From assembly GCA_003156235.1 (NCBI GenBank), contig PMGP01000395.1, positions 1 through 11,196 on the forward strand: DNA of 11,196 bases. Reading direction: 5' to 3'. This document shows, one piece after another, positions 1 to 5,077 of this stretch (position 1 is the stretch's first letter; each line of letters starts with the position of its first letter). A model generated the notes under the pieces. That model had not been told where the DNA came from. It saw only the letters and a program-made list of their open reading frames with translations, and did not search any database. Source of the stretch: Acidobacteriaceae bacterium. GTDB taxonomy: Bacteria; Acidobacteriota; Terriglobia; Terriglobales; Acidobacteriaceae. Position numbers and translations under genes: made by a program.

Positions 1-2
1 AC

Positions 3-173
3 GTGGAGCGCGGCCGCGAGGTTGTGGATCGCGGGCGGGCGCAGTGGGAAGAGTTTGTGGAGCGCGGCAAGAACCTGGTTACCGAACAGACTGGCCGGGT
101 GACAGCGGCAGTTGACGCCGGACGCCAGGCCTACAAGGCGCCCCCAGTTCCCGCAGAACCCAAGGAGCTTTAA
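3..173 (+). CDS. C-terminal end of a small charged protein, probably YtxH-like (partial)
   Basis: The window opens inside an open reading frame that runs through GTG at position 3 to a TAA at 171-173, giving 57 visible residues; the start lies upstream of the window. The visible part is rich in Glu, Arg, Lys, Val and Ala (VERGREVVDRGRAQWEEF is typical), with a repeating helical pattern containing VERG twice, and it ends in a proline-rich tail (APPVPAEPKEL). This is what the end of a YtxH-type protein looks like: one N-terminal membrane helix followed by a long charged helix. The membrane helix is not visible, so the family is inferred, partly from the DUF948 gene 195 bases downstream on the same strand, a pairing common in bacteria. 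An apolipoprotein-like helical protein is an alternative. Confidence 0.6.
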   Translation: MERGREVVDRGRAQWEEFVERGKNLVTEQTGRVTAAVDAGRQAYKAPPVPAEPKEL

Positions 174-368
174 GCCGGCGTTTCTGCCGGGCCTCCTCCA
201 AACCGGCCAGATCGTGCACTGGGGAGCATCAGCCATCCGTCCGGAGTTCTGCGCGCGGGCCAAGTTGCGGCTCAAGCGCAGGCTCCGGAGATAACGCTAC
301 GGCCTGGTTTGGGGAGCGCATAATAGACAGAACCAGAGCCTGTAGATTCACTGAGCGAGACTACATCC
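174..368. other. Intergenic region before the DUF948 gene
   Basis: The gap holds a small inverted repeat directly after the upstream stop codon (CCGGC at 175-179, GCCGG at 186-190, 6-base loop). It has no T-tract on the plus strand, so it is at best a weak terminator. A CATAAT hexamer at 319-324 could be a -10 box for the downstream gene, with no good -35 match. No convincing Shine-Dalgarno sequence precedes the ATG at 369. The open frame at 112-294 overlaps the real upstream gene in another frame and has no family features. Confidence 0.4.
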
Positions 369-923
369 ATGCAAATTCCAAGACTGGACAATCAAACCAT
401 CCTGCTCGCCTTTGCAGTTGTAACCGGGCTGGCTATGTTGCTGCAGGCCTTTATCCTGCTGGCAATCTTCGTCTCCATGCGCAAGGCGGTCGGCGCCATC
501 CAAAAAGAGATCGGGGATCTGCGTTCCTCGCTCCTGCCCGTCATCTACGACACGCGGGAAATCCTTGCCAGCTCGCGGGATACCCTTCTAGGCGCGCAGG
601 AATTTGTTGACAACGCACAGGGGCTTTTGGCCCGCGTTTCGCCCAAGGTTGAAGCGGCGGTCGGCGACCTGGCGGAGATTACGCGCGGGCTGCGCGCGCA
701 AACCACGCAGATGCAATCCTCGGTGACGGAGATTGTGGAAAAGGTGCGGACGCAAAGCGGCCGCGTGGATCATATGGTCACCGGCGTCCTGGACACCGCT
801 GACCGCGCCGGGGGCTTTGTGACCGATGTCGTCAGCCGGCCAATGCGGCAGATCTCAAGCATCTTAGCGGTGGCAAAGGCGGTCATCGAATCTTTGCGCG
901 GGTCCAGAGCGCACTCGCGCTAG
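369..923 (+). CDS. DUF948 domain-containing membrane-anchored coiled-coil protein
   Basis: A 184-residue protein. Residues 11-36 form one strongly hydrophobic segment (LLAFAVVTGLAMLLQAFILL and onward), followed by a positively charged MRK, so the N-terminus is a membrane anchor with the rest probably cytoplasmic. Residues 40-150 are almost entirely helical and follow heptad-like spacing with many Gln, Thr, Ser, Val and Ala, as in the methyl-accepting-like coiled coils of DUF948 proteins. The C-terminus (about 150-178) has a second, mildly amphipathic helix. DUF948 proteins have no established biochemical role; they are often encoded next to YtxH proteins and are linked to general stress in Bacillus. 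Length is normal. The start is the first ATG before the membrane helix, but without a clear ribosome binding site. The gene is convergent with mnmA. Confidence 0.8.
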   Translation: MQIPRLDNQTILLAFAVVTGLAMLLQAFILLAIFVSMRKAVGAIQKEIGDLRSSLLPVIYDTREILASSRDTLLGAQEFVDNAQGLLARVSPKVEAAVGDLAEITRGLRAQTTQMQSSVTEIVEKVRTQSGRVDHMVTGVLDTADRAGGFVTDVVSRPMRQISSILAVAKAVIESLRGSRAHSR

Positions 924-974
924 CCGCGCCCTGACCGACAGGCCAACACAGCGCTGTCTTGCAGGCGGCGCGGC
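923..974. terminator. Nested inverted repeat between convergent DUF948 and mnmA genes
   Basis: GCCGCGCC at 923-930 pairs perfectly with GGCGCGGC at 967-974. Inside it GACAG at 937-941 pairs with CTGTC at 954-958, and the palindrome ACAGCGCTGT sits at 948-957. The structure fills the 57-base gap between two convergent stop codons, the usual place for a bidirectional terminator. No T-tract follows on either strand, so factor-independent termination is uncertain. Confidence 0.4.
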
Positions 975-980
975 GTTGTT

Positions 981-2141
981 CTACACGATCCATCCGCCGC
1001 CCACCACCTCTTCGCCTTCATAGAAAACCGCCGACTGACCCGGCGTGACGGCGCGCTGCGGCTCGTCGAAGGTGGCGATGACTTCGTCCATGCCAGCAGG
1101 CTCCAAGGTTGCCCAGGCCGGTTCATGCCGGTGGCGAATTTTTGTCTGCACACGCATCGGCGCGGTTAACTCCGCAATGGAAATCCAGTTCAGGCCGCGG
1201 GCTCTCAGTGTGCGCGTGGCCAGCTCCTCGTCTGCGCCCAGCGTGACGCGATGCGTGGCTGGGTCAATCTTCAGCACGTAGAGCGGCGAGGGCGAGCTGA
1301 CGCCCAACCCCTTGCGCTGTCCCACGGTGAAGTTGAAGATGCCCTCGTGGCGGCCCAGCACTTCTCCGCTGGGAGTTACCAGTTCGCCGGCCGTTTCCGG
1401 CAATTGCCGGCCTTGTTCCTCGAGATAAGCCGTCAGAAACTGCTTGTAGTCGCCGCCGGGAATGAAGCAAATCTCCTGCGAGTCGGGCTTCTCGGCCAGC
1501 GCCAGGCCGTGCTGCCGCGCCACTTCGCGCACTTCGGGCTTGGTCATTCGACCCAGAGGAAAAAGCGTGTGGGCTAACTGCTCCTGCGTCAGGCCGAAGA
1601 GAAAGTAGGTTTGGTCTTTTCCTGAATCAGCGGCTCGCTTGAGAATCCAGCGCCCGCGCCCAGCGTCGTACTCGTTCAAGGCATAATGTCCAGTCGCGAT
1701 GCGGCTGGCGCCGATCGACTGCGCCGTCTTCAATAGCTGGTCGAACTTGAGGTGGTTGTTGCACAGCGAGCAAGGAACGGGCGTACGCCCGCGGAGGTAC
1801 TCGGCAACAAAGGGCCGGACAACATCGTCTTCGAAGCGCTCTTGCTGGTTGACGACGTAGTAGGGAATCTGCAAGTGCTCGGCCACGCGGCGAGCGTCGT
1901 AAACATCATCCAGAGAACAGCAGCGCCCTGCCCTCGAAGTCTCTGCCGCATCGGGAATGCCGTTCTTGCCGGCGAGCCGCCTCTGGTCCCAAAGCTGTAG
2001 CGTGAGGCCGACGACAGAATTTTGCGAAACGTCGTGATTGCCTGAAGTGTCACCGTCGCCTTGGTGAGCGAGCATCGCCGCTACCGTCGAGGAGTCTACC
2101 CCCCCGGACATGGCTACGGCAATGGTGCTGCGCTCGGTCAC
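981..2141 (-). CDS. mnmA: tRNA-specific 2-thiouridylase MnmA
   Basis: MnmA uses ATP to adenylate C2 of the wobble uridine (U34) in tRNA-Lys, Glu and Gln and replaces the oxygen with sulfur delivered by a persulfide relay; it acts in the cytoplasm. The 386-residue product has the PP-loop SGGVDSS at 12-18, CCSLDD at 74-79, the catalytic cysteine C127 in the PCSLCN segment, GHYA at 151-154, the second cysteine C225 in SQEICFIPGGDY, and NFTVGQRKGLG near 270-280, all diagnostic. The C-terminal beta-barrel runs from about 285 to the end. The start is a GTG at 2139-2141, eight or more residues before the PP-loop as usual; the internal ATG in VAMSGG would remove the first beta strand. It is slightly longer than the E. 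coli protein (368 aa), mainly from a polar stretch at about 28-43. No strong Shine-Dalgarno is visible. The gene appears monocistronic. Confidence 0.97.
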   Translation of the reverse strand: MTERSTIAVAMSGGVDSSTVAAMLAHQGDGDTSGNHDVSQNSVVGLTLQLWDQRRLAGKNGIPDAAETSRAGRCCSLDDVYDARRVAEHLQIPYYVVNQQERFEDDVVRPFVAEYLRGRTPVPCSLCNNHLKFDQLLKTAQSIGASRIATGHYALNEYDAGRGRWILKRAADSGKDQTYFLFGLTQEQLAHTLFPLGRMTKPEVREVARQHGLALAEKPDSQEICFIPGGDYKQFLTAYLEEQGRQLPETAGELVTPSGEVLGRHEGIFNFTVGQRKGLGVSSPSPLYVLKIDPATHRVTLGADEELATRTLRARGLNWISIAELTAPMRVQTKIRHRHEPAWATLEPAGMDEVIATFDEPQRAVTPGQSAVFYEGEEVVGGGWIV

Positions 2142-2183
2142 GGCAATACCAACTAAATTATTTGATGAAGTTCACAGTTCCAA

Positions 2184-2207
2184 AGTCTCACAGTCTCACA
2201 GTTTCAC
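2184..2207 (+). repeat. Three tandem octamers (AGTCTCAC)
   Basis: AGTCTCAC occurs at 2184-2191 and 2192-2199, then AGTTTCAC at 2200-2207, followed by AG. A degenerate unit, GTTCACAG, lies just upstream at 2170-2177. This is simple micro-repeat DNA in the mnmA upstream region, similar in style to the heptamer arrays elsewhere in the window. Confidence 0.8.
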
Positions 2208-2372
2208 AGGAAATGGGGAGGGAGGTAGGGGGTATAAACCGGTCACATCCATGACAGATCGAATATGAGTTTGGGAAATTTTTATTCATTCTGCCAATGT
2301 GCGCCAGCGAAGAGAAATTATCTGCAATAAGCAATGGTAATTCATCACGCGAGGGATGTGAATTTCGCAAAA

Positions 2373-2399
2373 ATGGTATTTGTTATGGTATAATGGTAT
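2373..2399 (+). promoter_or_regulatory. Three direct ATGGTAT repeats over the vapB promoter (possible autoregulatory operator)
   Basis: ATGGTAT is found at 2373-2379, 2385-2391 and 2393-2399, and a partial copy, ATGGTAA, at 2334-2340. Copies one and three share the longer AATGGTATT and are 20 bases apart, close to two helical turns. The repeats cover the -10 box and the start region. AbrB-type antitoxins usually repress their own promoter, so an operator is a reasonable reading, but binding is inferred only from position and repetition. Confidence 0.45.
2386..2394 (+). promoter_or_regulatory. Extended -10 promoter of vapB (TGG-TATAAT), probably leaderless
   Basis: A perfect TATAAT at 2389-2394 is preceded by TGG at 2386-2388, the extended -10 arrangement. 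The -35 match is poor (TTCGCA at 2364-2369, long spacer). The last T of the box lies seven bases before the ATG at 2402, so transcription would start at about 2401-2402 and the mRNA would have essentially no leader. Confidence 0.55.
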
Positions 2400-2401
2400 T
2401 C

Positions 2402-2680
2402 ATGAATGCCATTGTGGAGATCGACAAGGCCGGACGGATCGTGGTTCCCAAGAAGCTGCGCGACGACCTGCATTTGGTTCCCGGCACTCGCCTCCGCATC
2501 GAACGCAGCGGCGACCGGCTGGTCTTTGAGCAGGCATTCTCAGAACCTCAGCTCATCAAGAAGGATGGAATGTGGGTTGTCTCCGGCGGTACAGCTGCGG
2601 ATGTCGATACTTCTGAAGTGCTTCGTCAGGGCTATGCTGAACGGATGGAGCGAATTCTGGAAGGCAGTGGGCTGGAGTGA
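2402..2680 (+). CDS. vapB: AbrB/MazE-family antitoxin (VapB-like)
   Basis: A 92-residue protein with the swapped-hairpin AbrB DNA-binding fold at residues 1-45: VEIDKAGRIVVPKKLRDDL followed by PGTRLRIE is the classic SpoVT/AbrB signature. The C-terminal half (about 50-92) is the part expected to wrap and block the toxin. The stop TGA at 2678-2680 overlaps the GTG start of vapC by 4 bases, the usual antitoxin-first order with translational coupling. The open frame extends upstream to 2297, and another ATG lies at 2393, but that ATG overlaps the TATAAT box, so it would not be transcribed from this promoter; 2402 also gives the standard N-terminus for the family. It should neutralise the PIN toxin and repress its own operon; repression is inferred from the family. 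Confidence 0.88.
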   Translation: MNAIVEIDKAGRIVVPKKLRDDLHLVPGTRLRIERSGDRLVFEQAFSEPQLIKKDGMWVVSGGTAADVDTSEVLRQGYAERMERILEGSGLE

Positions 2681-3102
2681 AAGCACTCTTCGATACGTCC
2701 GTACTGATGGCCGCCGTACGCGAGGCCGACCAGCGTCATGAGGTCAGCCGCAGGTTATTGCTGCTATTTGCTCCTCACGAGGCGTCTTGCGCCACACATA
2801 CCCTGGCAGAACTTTACGCCACGCTGACCGGCATGAAACCGCCTCTCAGGATCAGACCCGAGCAGGCGGAGCTTCTTCTGGAGCATTTCAAAACCAGTCT
2901 GCACTGCATCAGTTTGACCGCCGATGAAGTCCTCCAAACAATCCACCGCACGGCGGCGCTGAAACTTTCCGGCGGCATCATCTACGACGCATTGATCCTG
3001 GCCTGCGCCCGCAAAATCCAGGCCGAGCGAATCTACACCTGGAACGTGAAGCATTTCCAGATGGTCGCGCCTGATCTTGCTGAACGCATCATGATGCCGT
3101 AA
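2677..3102 (+). CDS. vapC: PIN-domain ribonuclease toxin (VapC-like)
   Basis: A 141-residue PIN-domain protein, the usual VapC length. The acidic active-site residues are in place: D6 in LFDTSVL, E45 in LAELYATL and D104 in IYDALIL, followed by the TWNVKHF motif (N123, H126, F127) that closes the site. VapC toxins are Mg/Mn-dependent endoribonucleases that cleave specific tRNAs or rRNA and stop growth when the antitoxin is degraded; the target here cannot be told from sequence. Start GTG at 2677 overlaps the vapB stop, and a purine-rich GGAAGG at 2659-2664 could assist ribosome binding. All key residues are present, so the toxin appears functional. The HigA-like gene follows closely on the same strand. 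Confidence 0.93.
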   Translation: MKALFDTSVLMAAVREADQRHEVSRRLLLLFAPHEASCATHTLAELYATLTGMKPPLRIRPEQAELLLEHFKTSLHCISLTADEVLQTIHRTAALKLSGGIIYDALILACARKIQAERIYTWNVKHFQMVAPDLAERIMMP

Positions 3103-3135
3103 ATCATCTACAATTTGAGAACAGGTGTTCGCGCC

Positions 3136-3420
3136 ATGCAGATGCACAACCCAGCACATCCCGGAAGGATTCTCGCTTATTACCTTGAGGACAGGTCCGT
3201 GACCGAGGTCGCGCGCCACTTGGGCGTCACGCGGCCCGCGTTGTCGCGCGTTTTGAATGGGAAAGCGGCTGTCTCGGCGGAGATGGCCCTGCGCATTTCG
3301 GAAGCTTTCGGCACAGAGCCGGATTTCTGGCTCCGTCTTCAGGCCCAGCGCGATCTTTGGGTCGCCTCGCAAAAGAAACGCAAGAAAGTGAAGCCGATGG
3401 CCGTGAGCGCTGCGGCGTAG
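3136..3420 (+). CDS. higA: HigA-family antitoxin (HTH), no HigB partner visible
   Basis: A 94-residue protein starting MQMHNPAHPGRIL, the typical N-terminus of HigA antitoxins. An XRE-type helix-turn-helix spans about 20-43 (SVTEVARHLGVTRPALSRVL, then NGK), followed by the family signature AVSAEMALRISEAFGTEPDFWLRLQAQRDLW. The last ~15 residues are a basic, low-complexity tail (KKRKKVK). The ATG at 3136 has an ACAGG about 10 bases upstream; an in-frame TTG at 3115 and an ATG at 3142 are alternatives. HigA normally follows HigB, an RelE-fold mRNA interferase, but the gene directly upstream here is vapC, whose stop is 33 bases away, and nothing HigB-like is downstream. It may be an orphan regulator, or a third member of the vapBC transcription unit that adds DNA-binding control. 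Confidence 0.88.
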   Translation: MQMHNPAHPGRILAYYLEDRSVTEVARHLGVTRPALSRVLNGKAAVSAEMALRISEAFGTEPDFWLRLQAQRDLWVASQKKRKKVKPMAVSAAA

Positions 3421-3577
3421 TTCGTGGTCACCTACCCTGGCGCCAGAAAAAAGGCGCAAGGATGGGGCACCCGGCGACGGCCTCCTGCCATGCCTTGCGA
3501 AGATAGGAGAAACTTTGCATACGCTGGGTTGTAGATTCATTTATTGAATTGATTTTCATCGATTTGCATTCCCTCAG
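3421..3577. other. Intergenic region downstream of the toxin-antitoxin island
   Basis: No gene is visible. A weak inverted repeat (GCGCC at 3440-3444, GGCGC at 3453-3457 around an A-rich loop) follows higA but lacks a T-tract. The 14-mer AGGATGGGGCACCC at 3459-3472 recurs exactly at 7547-7560. The stretch around 3535-3570 is AT-rich and carries an imperfect palindrome (AATTGAT, ATCGATT). The genes on both sides converge, so no promoter is expected here. Confidence 0.5.
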
Positions 3578-3630
3578 CGGCTAAAGCCGGGTTTCTTTGG
3601 CTGTTCTTGCGGCACGACTGAAGTCGTGCC
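3578..3630. repeat. REP-like element: two perfect palindromes
   Basis: CGGCT-aa-AGCCG at 3578-3589 and GGCACGACT-ga-AGTCGTGCC at 3611-3630 are two perfect stems with two-base centres, 21 bases apart, lying between convergent genes. This is the layout of REP/BIME-type extragenic palindromes. I recall similar CTAAAGCC and GACTGAAGTC palindromes in Acidobacteriota intergenic DNA, but copy number in this genome cannot be checked. The longer stem could also act as a transcript-end structure for higA or ntrX. Confidence 0.65.
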
Positions 3631-3662
3631 CTTTCAAAGCCGTTCGCGTATGCATTACCGGC

Positions 3663-3705
3663 TGATCCCTGATCCCTGATCCCTGTTCCCTCGTTCCCTA
3701 CTCCC
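3663..3705 (+). repeat. Heptamer tandem array (TGATCCC/TGTTCCC) at the 3' end of ntrX
   Basis: Three exact TGATCCC units at 3663-3683 are followed by TGTTCCC at 3684-3690, an 8-base variant TCGTTCCC at 3691-3698 and TACTCCC at 3699-3705. The array runs into the last two codons and the stop codon of ntrX, so the repeat has become part of the gene end. The same unit occurs in the opposite orientation at 7437-7485. Confidence 0.85.
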
Positions 3706-5077
3706 TCACCGCAATCCCGAGCGCCTTCATCTTGCGGTAGAGGTGGCTGCGCTCCAGGCCGAGCAACTCGGCGGCGCGGCTCATGTTGTTGCGGGATTCT
3801 TCGATCTTCTTCAGGATGAACTCGCGCTCATAGGCGTCGCGCGCTTGTTGCAGCGTTGAAAACTCCTCCGTCGAGCGCGTGCCCGCTTTGTGGGTCAACG
3901 GCGGCAGGTGCTTGCGCTCAATGCGCAGCGCGCGAGGATTGAGAATCATCACCCGCTCGATCACGTTTTTCAGCTCGCGCACGTTTCCCGGCCAGTGGTA
4001 TTGCGCCAGCGCCTCCAGCGCATCATCAACAATCTCCATGCGCGGGCGTCCGTACTGGCGGCCAAACTCGGCCAAGAATTCGCGCGCCAGCGGCGGGATG
4101 TCCTGCTTGCGCTCGCGCAGTGGCGGCACAAGGAACGGCACCACATTGAGCCGATAGAAGAGGTCTTCGCGGAAGTTGCCCTTGGCGATCTCTTCTTCCA
4201 GGTCCTTGTTGGTGGAGGCGATCAGGCGCACGTCCACGTGGATGGGCTGCGTGCCGCCCACGGGCGTAAACTGCTGGTCGTCGAGCGCGCTGAGCACCTT
4301 GGATTGCGTCTTGAGGCTCATGTCGCCTACTTCGTCCAGAAACAGTGTCCCGCCGTTGGCGCGCTCCAATGTGCCACGATGTTCGGCAGGGCCGCTTTGA
4401 GAGCCTGGGCTGAAGCCTTGGCCAACCGCGCCGTGCCGGTAGCCGAAGAGTTCCGCCTCGATGTGCGCCTCGGGGATGGCGGCGCAGTTCAGCTCAACAA
4501 AAATCTGGTCGCGGCGCAGGCTCTCGGCGTGGATGGCTCTCGCAATCAGCTCCTTGCCGGTGCCCGACTCGCCGTAGATGAGCACGCGGCCGTTGGTAGG
4601 CGCCATCAGGCGAATCTGCTGGCGCAGGGCCTTCACCGGCACACTTTCGCCGGTGAGCACCGAACTCACGTTGAACTGGCGCTTGAATTCCAGATTTTCC
4701 GTGCGCATCCGCCGCGCTTCGACCGCGTTTTTCAGCACGATGAGCGTGCGCTCCAGCGAGAGCGGCTTTTCGAGAAAATCGTATGCGCCCAGTTTGGTGG
4801 CTTTCACCGCGGTTTCGATGGTGCCGTGGCCGCTGATGATGACCACTTCGGGGCGCTGCTCGGCTCCCTGACGATGAATGTCGCCCAGCACATCGAGACC
4901 GTCGCGGTCGGGTAGCCAGATGTCCAGCAGAACGACGTCATAGGGCGCGTCCTCCAGCCGCTCCATCGCCTCAGCCGCGGAGGCTGCCGTGGCCACGCCG
5001 TAACCCTCCTCGCGCAAAATCTCTTCGAGAGTAGCGCGAATCTCCGCTTCGTCGTCTACCACCAGAATGTGATTCAT
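3698..5077 (-). CDS. ntrX: NtrX-like response regulator with AAA+ domain lacking a canonical GAFTGA loop
   Basis: A 459-residue response regulator. Receiver domain 1-118: acidic pocket D8/D9, phospho-acceptor D52 in LLDIWLPDRDG, S82 in ISGHG, K104 in EKP. AAA+ domain about 139-375: Walker A GESGTGKE at 169-176, Walker B GGTLFLDE at 242-249, arginine-bearing NFREDLFYRLN at 301-311, sensor II WPGNVRELKN at 362-371. The C-terminal Fis-type helix-turn-helix is at about 412-455 (MSRAAELLGLERSHLYRKM). The sigma-54 contact loop, expected as GAFTGA, reads GAVGQG at 216-221 and is followed by about eight extra residues before GTLERANGG. The usual coupling to sigma-54 is therefore doubtful, and it may act as a DNA-binding regulator with the ordinary polymerase. 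ATG overlaps the ntrY stop (ATGA), so the pair is translationally coupled. Its exact regulon cannot be read from sequence. Confidence 0.92.
   Translation of the reverse strand: MNHILVVDDEAEIRATLEEILREEGYGVATAASAAEAMERLEDAPYDVVLLDIWLPDRDGLDVLGDIHRQGAEQRPEVVIISGHGTIETAVKATKLGAYDFLEKPLSLERTLIVLKNAVEARRMRTENLEFKRQFNVSSVLTGESVPVKALRQQIRLMAPTNGRVLIYGESGTGKELIARAIHAESLRRDQIFVELNCAAIPEAHIEAELFGYRHGAVGQGFSPGSQSGPAEHRGTLERANGGTLFLDEVGDMSLKTQSKVLSALDDQQFTPVGGTQPIHVDVRLIASTNKDLEEEIAKGNFREDLFYRLNVVPFLVPPLRERKQDIPPLAREFLAEFGRQYGRPRMEIVDDALEALAQYHWPGNVRELKNVIERVMILNPRALRIERKHLPPLTHKAGTRSTEEFSTLQQARDAYEREFILKKIEESRNNMSRAAELLGLERSHLYRKMKALGIAVRE

Larger units (their letters stand above)
2142..2401. other. AT-rich intergenic region between divergent mnmA and vapB
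   Basis: A 260-base divergent gap, clearly richer in A and T than the genes on either side, particularly from 2240 to 2400. It contains an octamer micro-repeat near mnmA, a purine run with TATAAA at about 2232, and the vapB promoter at its right end. A weak mnmA promoter could lie on the minus strand just upstream of its GTG (an AATAAT-like hexamer about 15 bases away). I see no gene here; the open frame on the minus strand at 2188-2370 has no recognisable features. Confidence 0.5.

Noticed and set aside
2297..2401. Longer start for vapB at 2297
   Set aside because: The extension crosses the AT-rich promoter region and the TATAAT box and has no resemblance to AbrB-type N-termini.
2764..3540. 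258-codon minus-strand open frame opposite vapC and higA
   Set aside because: The plus-strand genes carry clear PIN and HigA motifs; this frame has none and its start lies in repeat-rich gap DNA.
3538..3566. Fur-box-like AT-rich palindrome
   Set aside because: It matches the Fur consensus at only about half of its positions and lies between two convergent genes, where no promoter is expected.
4378..4445. Frameshift in ntrX as the cause of the missing GAFTGA motif
   Set aside because: Neither alternative frame contains GAFTGA-like residues, and the frame is consistent on both sides, so a real insertion and substitution fits better.
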